Positions 18,901 to 27,459 are shown, numbered from the stretch's first letter. The stretch: DNA of 64,000 nt from Flavobacteriaceae bacterium EG-1 (GCF_009649685.1 NZ_WJPK01000001.1:438760-502759); one strand, 5' to 3'. The notes: generated by a model from the sequence alone, not told the origin. Made by a program: numbers and translations.

Positions 18901-19031
18901 AGTACATTTACTCCTGGTAATGGAGATCCATCTGCAGCATCGGTAACCGTACCTGATACTGTTTTAGTTTGTGCAAGCAACGGATAAGATCCGAAAACTA
19001 ACACCAAAAACAACAATAATTTCTTAATCAT
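15993..19031 (-). CDS. SusC/RagA family TonB-linked outer-membrane transporter, 1012 aa
   Basis: It has a signal peptide, then a carboxypeptidase-regulatory-like domain (TVSGTVTDAADGSPLPGVNV, residues 23-42, continuing to about 100), the SusC-type plug region (LDEVVVTALGVERQKKSLTYA; VLYIVDGVPLGG), and a 22-strand barrel ending in a terminal Phe (GVNVKFAF). Together with SusD it imports a large ligand using TonB energy. The upstream 183 bases hold a LacI-type palindrome at 19170-19185, and the lacI gene is immediately upstream on the same strand, so LacI control of this operon is likely. Confidence 0.95.
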   Translation of the reverse strand: MIKKLLLFLVLVFGSYPLLAQTKTVSGTVTDAADGSPLPGVNVLVQGTTNGTQTDFDGNYSIDAEEGNVLIFSYLGMSTKNATVGSSDELSIALDEDASQLDEVVVTALGVERQKKSLTYATQGIDAEGIDEARPQQNLVNSLQGKVAGLSIQTSGNGVSGSSKVVLRGNRSIAGSSQVLYIVDGVPLGGDISDISPDDVASINVLKGANAAALYGARANNGAIIITTKSGTEGGMSIIVSSTLTAQKGNIQYDYQNEYGQGSAGIYNPNSTGSWGPALDGSTVAGWQPTGATSYSFSPQPDNVDDFMQTGFNLANNLSIRSGTEKIRTFFGYTHELRNGIVADNDLKRHNVTFKIDNNLIEDKLVLSAKANYIRTDLFNSLSTGESFSNPWRHAYRLPRNIRTEDAEVYSYIDIEGNVRQNYWKPGDNGGANPYWTINENLSETMTNKIIGYASLKYNFTDNLDLMIRTSLDTSSTTTENKLSNDSYIIADNGNYNTYNYTGYEWNSDFLLGYNKEINEDFGISLNLGGNNRQTRSQWVRTDNGGLNAANIFAVSNALNLTSTQDFSTKQVNSLYAFGQASLKDAVFVDLTYRSDWSSTLPAENRRFDYYSAGISGVISDLVTLPEAISYLKLRTSYAEVGNDTDPYAISRNANLVAGGFVQLQTTQPNESLKPERTKSFEIGADARFLDNRLGIDFTYYKTNTIDQLFAQTALVESGISTKFINGGDVQNNGIELIFTGTPVRTSDFNWDVTVNYSKNTSEVLSLSDGLDELSYGGDFFRQFRLEVGQPWGNVYSRGFARNDAGQVLVAADGTPEVTSGQDVLVANYNPDWLGGITNSFRYKNLSFSFLIDMRQGGQVGSLTNAILASDGALESTLAGRDGSLVFGTNIFPELDVVQADGSPNNINVNAEQFWAKIGGRNSPVGEAFVEDASNIRMREMSLGYSLPQSILGNGPFKSAKISLVGRNLFFIKNNASFDPEVLINTNTNADGFESFSPPSTSSLGVNVKFAF

Positions 19032-19169
19032 AATCGGGTGTTTTGAGTTAATTTATTAATAGTTAGTATTTGATTTAAGGCAAATCTGTTTGCATTTTTA
19101 ATTAACCTTATCTTAACAACGGGGTTAAATTAGTAATTTTTTCGTAATTGTGAAGGTTTTCATAAAAAA

Positions 19170-19185
19170 ATGTGTTCGAGCACAT
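19170..19185. promoter_or_regulatory. LacI-type operator upstream of susC
   Basis: ATGTGTTCGAGCACAT is a near-perfect palindrome (14 of 16 positions symmetric) with a central CG, the hallmark of LacI-family operators. It sits 139 bases upstream of the susC start and 30 bases downstream of the lacI stop. The same gap holds two smaller inverted repeats: GCAAA-tctg-TTTGC (19080-19093) and TTAAC-N6-GTTAA (19113-19128). Confidence 0.6.
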
Positions 19186-19214
19186 AATTAAATATTTATT
19201 AGTATACATGATTT

Positions 19215-20255
19215 TTAATTCGCATAATATTTAACGTTTTCTGCTGTAATAATATCAATGGGTAATAGGTTTTGCGAGGGTATCTTCTTTCCAAAAAGCA
19301 GATTTTCAGCAAGATAGCTAACGCCTAAATATGCTTGTCGATAGGGTTTTTGATGAATTAAAAATTCGATATCGCCATTTTTTAAGAGCTTAATATTTTC
19401 ATTTAATAAGTCATATCCTACAATCATAATTTTTTTGTTTTCATTTTTTAACAAATTTGCAATAAGATATGCCTTTGAATTCGTCACAAAAATGGCTGAA
19501 ATTCCAGCATTCTTCTTCAAAAATTGTGAAATCTTATCTTTTAAATTAACATTTTCATTGCTTGTTAAACTATAAGTGACAATTTCTTTAGGTTTTTTAT
19601 ACTTTTCTTTAAAGTAAGAGCGAAATCCTTTTTCTTTATTTTTCATATGTGATTCTTCATTAATATGAAGAATACCGATATGACATTTTTTATTGGTTAT
19701 TTTATCAATTAGTCCCGCTGCTACGCGTCCACTTTGTATCAAATCTTGACCAATAAAATTTTCTAATCCGAGTTTGTCTATATGATTATTAAAGGAGGCA
19801 ATTACTATTGATCGTTCCTTACATTTTTCGAAAAGATCTAAAGATTCTTTATGAAATACTGGAGCCATGAGTATAGCATCCGGATTTAATGATAATGCTA
19901 AATCAGATTGTTCTTGAAATGATTTACTTTCTTTTGGGTCAAAATATAGTTTCTCTAATATTAATCCGAAAGGCTTGAATTCTTTTAAAGCCTGATCAAT
20001 ACCTTTAATAGTAGGCCACCAATAATGATCTAATTTAGCATCGGGGATTAAAGAATAAATACGATAAATCTTATTTTTCTTTAAGTTGCGCGCAATTAAA
20101 TTAGGTTGATAATCAATTTCTGCAATTACTTGGTTAACCTTTTCACAGGCCTCTTTGGATACTCTTCCTCTGTTATGTATTACTCTATCAACTGTTCCTT
20201 TTGATACTCCTGCTAGTTTAGCAATATCTTTAATAGTATACTTTTTTTCAGTCAT
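19215..20255 (-). CDS. LacI family transcriptional regulator, 346 aa
   Basis: An N-terminal LacI helix-turn-helix and hinge (YTIKDIAKLAGVSKGTVDRV, residues 6-25, then IDYQPNLIARNL) precedes a periplasmic-binding-protein-like effector domain of normal length. The effector domain belongs to the ribose/sugar-binding type 1 fold. It lies between the symporter gene and susC on the same strand, and the operator-like palindrome downstream of it suggests that it regulates the susCD operon, possibly also the symporter genes. The effector is unknown. Confidence 0.92.
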   Translation of the reverse strand: MTEKKYTIKDIAKLAGVSKGTVDRVIHNRGRVSKEACEKVNQVIAEIDYQPNLIARNLKKNKIYRIYSLIPDAKLDHYWWPTIKGIDQALKEFKPFGLILEKLYFDPKESKSFQEQSDLALSLNPDAILMAPVFHKESLDLFEKCKERSIVIASFNNHIDKLGLENFIGQDLIQSGRVAAGLIDKITNKKCHIGILHINEESHMKNKEKGFRSYFKEKYKKPKEIVTYSLTSNENVNLKDKISQFLKKNAGISAIFVTNSKAYLIANLLKNENKKIMIVGYDLLNENIKLLKNGDIEFLIHQKPYRQAYLGVSYLAENLLFGKKIPSQNLLPIDIITAENVKYYAN

Positions 20256-20372
20256 TTTCTATATTCCTACGTAATTATTCTAGAATTACTGATGATAAAT
20301 ATAGAGAAAATATAAAATGTTAACTATTTGCTAATATGGAAATAAATAATAATGATAATGAAAATTACCTTT

Positions 20373-22106
20373 TTAGACTTTAATTGGCGGATTTTTCAAT
20401 AGTCTGTCAAAGCTCTCGAATAAGAATGCTAAAACAATTACCAAGGCTGCCCCTATAAAGTTTAGCCATAAGTAACCTAATTTCTCTTGACCTGAAGGGT
20501 AAATATGGATTAGATTGTAATAAAGAACGATTACAATTATTTGTGTAACTATAGCGGAAAAGAAAACGGCATTACCTTTTATAAATTTAAAGAAAAAGGC
20601 TAATAAAAAAATACCTAATACATTTCCATAAAAAATTGACCCTATTATATTTACTAGTTGAATTAAATTATCAAACAAATTAGCAACACAAGCAATAGCA
20701 ATGGCAACAATTCCCCAAAGAAGCGTAAAACCTTTTGAAGCTCTTACATAATGTTCGTCGGTTTGTATTTTCTTCGTATTACGTTTATATAAGTCTAAGG
20801 CAGTAATCGTGCCTAGAGCATTTAATTCAGAAGCAGTTGAAGACATTGCTGCAGATAAGATAACTGCTAATAATAATCCAATTAATCCTTTTGGTAAATT
20901 ATTTAATATAAAATGAATAAAAACATAATCTTTATCGTTAGTTTCTGTTGCATTATTAGCCTTGCTTATTAGTGCTTTTGCAGCCTCCCTATTCGTACTA
21001 TCTTTAGTATTAATTGTAACAATTTCGTGTTTGGCTTGCATTATTGCATCATATTCTTTTCTAGATAAAGCGGCAGAAAATTTATCTTGAGCCATCTTTT
21101 TATCTATTTGGAGTTCTTTATGCCTTTCATCCAGTTGTAAATATTGAGGAGCAACTTCCGAATTCATTACTGCTTGTGTTGCAGCAGGGTTAAAATTTAA
21201 TGGCGATGGGTTGTATTGATAAAAAACAAAAACCATTACACCTACGAGCAGAATAAAAAATTGCATTGGTATTTTAAAAATACCATTGAAAACTAGGCCT
21301 AACTGACTTTCGCGAATTGATTTCCCTGAAAGGTATCTTTGTACCTGACTTTGATCAGTTCCAAAATAAGCCAAGGCTAAGAACAAACCACCCGTAATTC
21401 CACTCCAAAAAGTATAACGACTTTTGGTATTTAAGCTAAAGTCTAAGATGTTTAATTTATCGCTTGCACCGGCAATTTTTAGTGCCTTAGTTAAATTAAT
21501 ATCTGCAGGTAAAGAACCTAATATGAAGAAGAAGGTCATAAACATGCCCAACATAATAATGAACATCTGTTGTTTCTGGGTAACATTAACGGCATTGGTA
21601 CCTCCTGAAACCGTATAAATAATAACCAAAATACCAATAATAATATTTAGGGTAAATAAGTCCCAACCTAAAACAGCTGAAAGAATTATTGAAGGAGCAA
21701 AAATGGTTATACCTGCTGCAAGACCGCGTTGAATTAAAAATAGTATTGCCGCTAAAGAACGAGTTTTTAGATCGAAACGAGTTTCCAAAAACTCGTAAGC
21801 TGTATAAACTTTTAACTTATGATATAAAGGCACAAATACCATACAAATAATAATCATAGCAATAGGAAGTCCGAAATAGAATTGAACAAAACCCATACCA
21901 TCATGAAAAGCTTGCCCAGGTGTAGATAAAAATGTAATTGCACTAGCCTGGGTGGCCATCACAGAAAAACCAATGGTCCACCATTTTGCCTGTCGACCAC
22001 CGCGAACATAGTCATCTACATTTTTACTACCCTTAGTTTTCCATACTCCATAACCTACTATAAATAGCAGTGTTGCACATAATATGGTCCAATCGAGAAT
22101 GCTCAT
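20373..22106 (-). CDS. Sodium:solute symporter (SSS family), 577 aa
   Basis: About 13-14 membrane helices and the SSS start (DYVRGGRQAKWWTIGFSVMATQASAITFLSTPGQAF; Na+-site helix 1) are present. A soluble insertion of about 70 residues (roughly 310-385, rich in Lys, Glu and Asp) separates two helices, as in SGLT-like and related Bacteroidetes symporters. It imports a sugar or another small product with Na+. The gene starts next to the stop of a 33-residue membrane peptide (22107-22208) that follows the PIG-L deacetylase, so these three genes form one unit. The substrate is unknown. Confidence 0.9.
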   Translation of the reverse strand: MSILDWTILCATLLFIVGYGVWKTKGSKNVDDYVRGGRQAKWWTIGFSVMATQASAITFLSTPGQAFHDGMGFVQFYFGLPIAMIIICMVFVPLYHKLKVYTAYEFLETRFDLKTRSLAAILFLIQRGLAAGITIFAPSIILSAVLGWDLFTLNIIIGILVIIYTVSGGTNAVNVTQKQQMFIIMLGMFMTFFFILGSLPADINLTKALKIAGASDKLNILDFSLNTKSRYTFWSGITGGLFLALAYFGTDQSQVQRYLSGKSIRESQLGLVFNGIFKIPMQFFILLVGVMVFVFYQYNPSPLNFNPAATQAVMNSEVAPQYLQLDERHKELQIDKKMAQDKFSAALSRKEYDAIMQAKHEIVTINTKDSTNREAAKALISKANNATETNDKDYVFIHFILNNLPKGLIGLLLAVILSAAMSSTASELNALGTITALDLYKRNTKKIQTDEHYVRASKGFTLLWGIVAIAIACVANLFDNLIQLVNIIGSIFYGNVLGIFLLAFFFKFIKGNAVFFSAIVTQIIVIVLYYNLIHIYPSGQEKLGYLWLNFIGAALVIVLAFLFESFDRLLKNPPIKV

Positions 22107-22208
22107 TTAGGTTGTAGTTGACATTATGTAGTAAAAAACAAGAATATAACAGACGTTAAGAATCAAAACCAAAGAATATTCTTTTTTCCAATTAAACTTT
22201 TCGTTCAT
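22107..22208 (-). CDS. 33-residue single-pass membrane peptide between deacetylase and symporter
   Basis: A short ORF too small for normal gene calling. ATG at 22208, stop TAA at 22109-22107, directly abutting the symporter ATG (TAAATG). An AAAAGGA sequence lies just before the ATG. The peptide begins MNEKFNWKKEYS, a charged cytoplasmic end, followed by a single hydrophobic helix (LVLILNVCYILVFYYIM) and a short tail STTT. Its exact fit between the PIG-L stop (two bases upstream) and the symporter start, and positively charged N-terminus, suggest a real accessory subunit of the symporter rather than chance. Conservation must confirm this. Confidence 0.6.
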   Translation of the reverse strand: MNEKFNWKKEYSLVLILNVCYILVFYYIMSTTT

Positions 22209-22210
22209 TA

Positions 22211-24745
22211 TTATCCTTTTATTTTAGACTCTTTGGTTACTTTTTCTTTACCGGTAGAAAGCATATTTGCAAAGAGTTTATATGCTCCTGACACTCCAGC
22301 GGGAAGTTCTCTAAAAAAACTTAGGCCAGAATAAATATAATTTCCTTTACCATATGGTGCTATAAGTAAGCTACCATGCTTTTCACTTTCACCCTGATCC
22401 TTCATTGACAATATGGGGGTAAATTCTTTTGCCCATTCACTTGGAAAATAAAGTCCTCTTTCTTGAACCCAACCTTCAAAATCTTTTTCGTCAATTTTGT
22501 TTGGGAAATTAACTAACGCATGATTCTTAGCAATTATTTCGACATCTGAATTTTCATCGGTAACACGATCACGAGATAATTTTAATTTGTAAGGAGCAAT
22601 ATCATCAAAGGCCTTATCTCTTCTTCCAGCTGTATTATATTGTATAACTAAATTACCTCCATTTTTCACATAATCTAATAAATACTTTTGTTTAAATTTT
22701 AATTCTGGGAGAACATTATATGCTCGGATGCCAACTACAACAGCATCATATTTAGCTAAAGAACTAGCGTTAATATTATTTGGTTGTATTATATGAACCG
22801 TATACCCAATTTGCTCTAGACTTTCTGGTACTGCATCACCCGCACCAACAATATAACCAATATGTTCACCTACTTTTTCAATATTCAAACGAACTACTTT
22901 TGCTTCGGAATGTATTAAAACAGACTGCAATGGAACATGGTCATATTCAATAGTAATTAACTCTTTACTAATTGCTTTCCCATTAATTTTTATAATTGGT
23001 GAAATATAACTTTCATCTTCATTATCAGGCGGTGTTAATTTAAAGTTTAAAGTTTGAACATCTCCTTTCTTAGCAATTGCAAACGATTTTATTTCTTGAT
23101 CAACTTTCCAACCTTTGGAAAAGCAAAATTGCAAATCTCCTTTTACATTATTCGCATGTGCTTTTATTGTAATTGGAATGTTTTTGGGTTCTCCATCTGC
23201 AAAAATTAAAACTTTATCCTTAAAAGATGCCGTTGCGAGTGGAAGTACTTCAAATGGCTGATAAATTTCTCCTTTATCTGGTTTTGCAAAGCGATATATT
23301 ACTGGTTTTTTAATTGTAATTTGTACACCTTCTATATCAAGTAAAAAATCTGCAATAACTTCTCTAGGCGTTTCTGGTTTACCGATTAAACTTTGGTCAT
23401 TAACTTTATACATACCTAAAGTACCTTTTTCATTTAACCAGTAGGGATTAGTATAATTAGTTTTTTCAGGAATTTGCACAGTTAATTCATAATTGTATTT
23501 TTCGTTATTTTTTAAAAATACATTGGTGTTTTCAATAGAATTTAAAAATGGAACTCCAATAGAAATTAGTTTTATGTTAGCTGAACTGCGGTTTAATGCC
23601 TCAATACTAAATTCAGATTCACCACCAGGATTCGTAATTGGGTCTTTAGATGAAATCTCTAAATAAAGTCCCGTTATTTCGGAAATTAAATTTTTGAGCT
23701 CTTCAGATTTTATTTTTTTCCAATGTTCATTTTTAATATTCTGTAATAGTTCAAATGCTTGTGTTAATTGAGGAAGGTGATTGGCTGGGTTTTTAAAATC
23801 GAAAGTATGTTCAACTTTTTCTAATATTGCTCCAATTGCTTTACCACCTTCAATACGAGACCAACTTGTATTAATTCCTTCAAAAATATTAGATTTATTA
23901 GTTGGCATTTCTCCTTTTAATAATTCCAAATATTCATTTTCAGAACCACGAGTATTTAATCGACCAAAACCTTGACATAAATGTTGGCTACTTGCAATGG
24001 ATGCTATTTCGTTATTCGAAAGTCCCAGAGTAGGGTAATATACGCCTACATCAACATTCATCATTTTTGATTTATCGGCCTTTTTAAACTTTTCTTGACT
24101 ACCATAAAACCACCAAGATGTATTAAAGAATAATCTTTTAGGTTGCCATGGTGCTACATACTTTAATTGGTCTATGTATAGGTTTGAATTATTGGCTAAA
24201 TCAAAAGCTTCAACACTAAGCATTGCAGAAGTCGTATGATGCCCATGCGTACTTCCCGGAGATCTGTGATCAAAACGATTAATAATTACATCAGGTTGAA
24301 ATTTTCGTATGGCCCATACCACATCGCTAAGCACTTCATCCTTATTCCAAATTTTTAGTGTTTCATTGGGGTGTTTTGAATATCCAAAATCATTAGCTCT
24401 TGAGAAAAATTGTTCACCACCGTCAACATGTCTTGCAGCTAAGAGTTCTTGTGTTCGCAATACACCTAACAACTCTCTAAGTTCTGAACCAATTAAATTT
24501 TGACCACCATCCCCTCTGGTTAACGACAGATATGCTGTTCTTGCTTTCGTATTATTGGATAAAAATGATATTAAACGTGTATTTTCATCATCAGGGTGTG
24601 CAGCAATATATAACGCGGAACCCAAAAAATTTAATTTTTGAATATTGTGATAAATTTCAGATGATGTTGGTTTTGAAGGTTTTTGCGCCTTCATCGGTTG
24701 GTTGGTAAAAAGTATTCCTACTAGAAATACTAGAAATACGCGCAT
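22211..24745 (-). CDS. Exported PIG-L/LmbE family deacetylase, 844 aa
   Basis: After a signal peptide, the PIG-L Zn-site motifs AHPDDE (residues 49-54) and HGHHT (167-171) are present in an N-terminal deacetylase domain of about 250 residues. The remaining 590 residues include beta-sandwich regions and a C-terminal class I glutamine-amidotransferase-like domain (about residues 650-840, GGNLVIQYN, GKGNYIYSGLSFFRELPAG). PIG-L enzymes remove N-acetyl groups from N-acetylglucosamine-type sugars. It is translated just ahead of the 33-residue membrane peptide and the symporter, so it probably trims a transported amino-sugar conjugate. It is not the bacillithiol enzyme BshB1, which is at 36586. Confidence 0.88.
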   Translation of the reverse strand: MRVFLVFLVGILFTNQPMKAQKPSKPTSSEIYHNIQKLNFLGSALYIAAHPDDENTRLISFLSNNTKARTAYLSLTRGDGGQNLIGSELRELLGVLRTQELLAARHVDGGEQFFSRANDFGYSKHPNETLKIWNKDEVLSDVVWAIRKFQPDVIINRFDHRSPGSTHGHHTTSAMLSVEAFDLANNSNLYIDQLKYVAPWQPKRLFFNTSWWFYGSQEKFKKADKSKMMNVDVGVYYPTLGLSNNEIASIASSQHLCQGFGRLNTRGSENEYLELLKGEMPTNKSNIFEGINTSWSRIEGGKAIGAILEKVEHTFDFKNPANHLPQLTQAFELLQNIKNEHWKKIKSEELKNLISEITGLYLEISSKDPITNPGGESEFSIEALNRSSANIKLISIGVPFLNSIENTNVFLKNNEKYNYELTVQIPEKTNYTNPYWLNEKGTLGMYKVNDQSLIGKPETPREVIADFLLDIEGVQITIKKPVIYRFAKPDKGEIYQPFEVLPLATASFKDKVLIFADGEPKNIPITIKAHANNVKGDLQFCFSKGWKVDQEIKSFAIAKKGDVQTLNFKLTPPDNEDESYISPIIKINGKAISKELITIEYDHVPLQSVLIHSEAKVVRLNIEKVGEHIGYIVGAGDAVPESLEQIGYTVHIIQPNNINASSLAKYDAVVVGIRAYNVLPELKFKQKYLLDYVKNGGNLVIQYNTAGRRDKAFDDIAPYKLKLSRDRVTDENSDVEIIAKNHALVNFPNKIDEKDFEGWVQERGLYFPSEWAKEFTPILSMKDQGESEKHGSLLIAPYGKGNYIYSGLSFFRELPAGVSGAYKLFANMLSTGKEKVTKESKIKG

Positions 24746-24845
24746 AGGTAAATCATTTTGTAGTTAATCAAATATATAAAGTTTAACACGCCTTAGAGAA
24801 TAATTAAAACTTCTTTAACAAGTTTAGAAAAAGCGAAAAGCTAAG

Positions 24846-25895
24846 TTATTTATTTCCAGACCATTTTTTTCTTCGAATAAAGTATATGGTTACTAAGACT
24901 ATTAATAACATAATACCGAGTACAATAAAATAGCCATTTTTTGATTTTAGCTCGGGCATGTTTTCAAAGTTCATTCCATATATACCAGCTATAAAAGTGA
25001 GCGGAATAAAAATCACAGAAAAAATAGTTAAAGTTCTCATTACCTCGTTAAGTCTATGATTTTGAATACTGAACATTAAATTTATTGAACTTTCTAAATG
25101 CTGTAATTTATGGTCAATTTCATCAGTAAGCATTTTAACTTGTTCGCGTGATTCATCAAAATATTTTTTATTGAATTTTTCAAATTCGAATAATTGCAAA
25201 TGATTTAGTGCTTCATTTAAACTGGTTGATGCCTTTTTGATAAGGTACAATTGACTTTTTTGATTTTCAACCATTCGTGCAAATTCTGGGGTAGGTCTTA
25301 CATCATCAGGGTTGTCTAAACCGATATTATCCTCATTTAATTTATCAAACGCGGAATAATAATTATCGGTTATGGCATCAACTAGTAAAAAGAAAAGATA
25401 GTCAGCTCCTTTTTTCCTAACGACACCTAAATTCTCTTTTATTCGTGTTCGAATATGTTCGAAATGATCACCTTGGACCTCTTGTATAGACCAGACAAAA
25501 TTATCACCTACAATAAAAATTAATTGTTCAAACTTAACTTCTTCTTTATCTTCTGAATAATATGGAGACTTTAAGGTTAGAAAAAAACACTCCGATAGTT
25601 CAATTACTTTATTTCTATGATTACTATCTAAAATTAAATAGCTTAAGAATTCGTCAATCTTATTGTTCGCAACAATTTTTTTTATTTCATGGGCATATTT
25701 AAAACCGTAAATATTAAGCCAACTAATTTTATCATTTCCGTTTTTAATGATAATATTTTCAAGATTATTTAAATCTTTTACCGTAGAAAATTCAGAATCG
25801 TATTGAATTAGACTACAGTCATTTAGAAAATTTTCTAATTGAGATTCATTAATATCGCCAAACGGATTCGCCTTCCGACGATTTTTTCTTCTCAT
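24846..25895 (-). CDS. corA: CorA family magnesium/cobalt transporter, 349 aa
   Basis: The C-terminal two-helix pore with the signature YGMNFENMPEL (GMN at about residues 307-309) and the preceding long helix (EQVKMLTDEIDHKLQHLESSINLMFSIQNHRLNEVMRTLTIFSVIF) identify a CorA-type channel. The large N-terminal soluble domain is normal in size. It is the last gene of the operon that starts at 29282 (33 bases after mscS). It takes up Mg2+ (and Co2+ or Ni2+) across the inner membrane. Confidence 0.93.
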   Translation of the reverse strand: MRRKNRRKANPFGDINESQLENFLNDCSLIQYDSEFSTVKDLNNLENIIIKNGNDKISWLNIYGFKYAHEIKKIVANNKIDEFLSYLILDSNHRNKVIELSECFFLTLKSPYYSEDKEEVKFEQLIFIVGDNFVWSIQEVQGDHFEHIRTRIKENLGVVRKKGADYLFFLLVDAITDNYYSAFDKLNEDNIGLDNPDDVRPTPEFARMVENQKSQLYLIKKASTSLNEALNHLQLFEFEKFNKKYFDESREQVKMLTDEIDHKLQHLESSINLMFSIQNHRLNEVMRTLTIFSVIFIPLTFIAGIYGMNFENMPELKSKNGYFIVLGIMLLIVLVTIYFIRRKKWSGNK

Positions 25896-25928
25896 GGGAA
25901 ATTTATTTTTTCAAAATAAATTTATGAA

Positions 25929-26474
25929 TTAAATATCGTAATCAATAACATCATCAAGTCCGGCATTCTTTTCGATTAGCGCAACTCCTTTTTGTAGTAA
26001 CATATTATTTGGGTAAGTAAGAATTTCGCCATTATCTTTTTTTAAATGCATGTGAAAAGCCGCAATGTCAACTATTAGAGCTTCTTCAGAAAAATCTGAA
26101 TCGTGTACTTTAATACGATCACCTATTTTAAAAGGATACCAAAAAAATAGTATAATGCCAGCCGTTACATTGCTTAGAATAGACCAGTTTGCAAATAATG
26201 CAACACCTATAACGGCAAATATTGAAGACATTACTAGGCCTAATTCTTTAAAATTTACACCCCAAATAAATATTAAAACTATAGCTCCAATAATGTATAA
26301 TAAAAATGAAACATATTTATTTACCAAATTGGTACGTATCGTATTCTTGTCGCGAAGTTTGCCGATTTTCTTTATGGCTTGTGCGGATAGAAAACGGACC
26401 AAAGTTATAACGGTTATGCAAATTAGCGTTGCTAAAAGCTCCGATTTGTATTGAGCAAAAAATTCTGTTGTCAT
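25929..26474 (-). CDS. Small MscS-like mechanosensitive channel, 181 aa
   Basis: Three transmembrane helices (about residues 12-30, 50-75, 80-110) end in a pore-lining helix and a short beta domain (PFKIGDRIKVHDSDFSEEALIVDI, then LTYPNNMLLQKG). Compared with the 286-residue E. coli MscS, the C-terminal alpha/beta vestibule domain is absent. The family contains such minimal versions, so this is probably a functional small channel rather than a truncation. The ATG overlaps the stop of the lipoprotein gene by four bases (ATGA). Confidence 0.8.
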   Translation of the reverse strand: MTTEFFAQYKSELLATLICITVITLVRFLSAQAIKKIGKLRDKNTIRTNLVNKYVSFLLYIIGAIVLIFIWGVNFKELGLVMSSIFAVIGVALFANWSILSNVTAGIILFFWYPFKIGDRIKVHDSDFSEEALIVDIAAFHMHLKKDNGEILTYPNNMLLQKGVALIEKNAGLDDVIDYDI

Positions 26475-27427
26475 AATCCAAGGCTATCTCTAAGTGGAAG
26501 AAATTGATTGCTGTTTTTCTGCCAATATGGGCTTTTAATTGATTTTATTTTAGTGGCTCTGGAGGTTAGTACTTTTTTATTGTCGCCATAGCCACTTTCG
26601 TACGTTTCTGTCCAGCCTTTTATTTCATGAGGAAAATTTACATTGAAACTTATTTTAATGCTTCTTTTTAAAGCTGGATAAGAAATTTCATATGTTGAAA
26701 ATTGCTCATCCGAATTTAACGTTAACTCAGCATCATAAGCTTTTAATTCTTTATGAGAAAGACGAATATATTCTAATGAGGGTATCACTTTTTTAGTGCC
26801 AATTGGAAGTCCATTAGGGTTAATTCTTAATTTATTCCACAATTCATTTTCTAGTATGTTTTTTTCTAGAAGCATTTCACTATCAGCTTCATTCTCAAAA
26901 TATGAATGTGACATCACTTCAAATTTATCTCGATTATTTAGTTGTGAATAAGTCTGACCGCACCATTCTTGAGATGAGAATGAAAGTTTAATTGCATGAC
27001 TATTATCATAAACTGGATAAAAGCTACTATTCATAATAGAATAAGGGTAAATACCGGTTAAATACTTTTTAGTACTATTTAATTTTAAAACAGGAATATT
27101 GTCCGGGTTATTTTTATCCGCTTTCGTTTGTTTTAGTGCTAAAAAGGGCTCAGTAACATAAATTAGAACAGCTGTTCCTTCTCGCATTTCGCCGTAACGA
27201 GCTTGTTCCAATTTATATGATGTAATCTCGGCCTCTCCGGCATACCAGTATGCCTTAAATTCCTCGGAAAGTTGTTTTTTGGGTAATTTTTTTAGAGACG
27301 ATTCATTATTTAGCGCAATCTCATTTACTACGACATTGCTTTTATCTTTACACGAATTAAAAATTGTAACTGTAGCCGCTAAAAGTACTGCGGATAATTC
27401 TAATTTCAACCACTTTTTAAACATCAC
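26471..27427 (-). CDS. Predicted lipoprotein of unknown function, 318 aa
   Basis: A lipoprotein signal (KLELSAVLLAATVTIFNSC, lipidated Cys) leads into a large globular domain with no motif I recognise. The C-terminal part (WTETYESGYGDNKKVLTSRATKIKSIKSPYWQKN) is conserved in similar flavobacterial proteins that are often misannotated as septum formation inhibitor because they lie next to maf. The real Maf is the next gene upstream (27460-28047). It shares a four-base overlap with mscS. The start could be either of two adjacent ATG codons. Confidence 0.7.
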   Translation of the reverse strand: MMFKKWLKLELSAVLLAATVTIFNSCKDKSNVVVNEIALNNESSLKKLPKKQLSEEFKAYWYAGEAEITSYKLEQARYGEMREGTAVLIYVTEPFLALKQTKADKNNPDNIPVLKLNSTKKYLTGIYPYSIMNSSFYPVYDNSHAIKLSFSSQEWCGQTYSQLNNRDKFEVMSHSYFENEADSEMLLEKNILENELWNKLRINPNGLPIGTKKVIPSLEYIRLSHKELKAYDAELTLNSDEQFSTYEISYPALKRSIKISFNVNFPHEIKGWTETYESGYGDNKKVLTSRATKIKSIKSPYWQKNSNQFLPLRDSLGL

Positions 27428-27459
27428 ATATCTTTTTTTTAAAGTTACTTAAAATTCAC

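Noticed and set aside
15993-19031. Several short open frames inside susC on both strands
   Set aside because: All are shadows of the long SusC frame; none has a signal, motif or promoter of its own.
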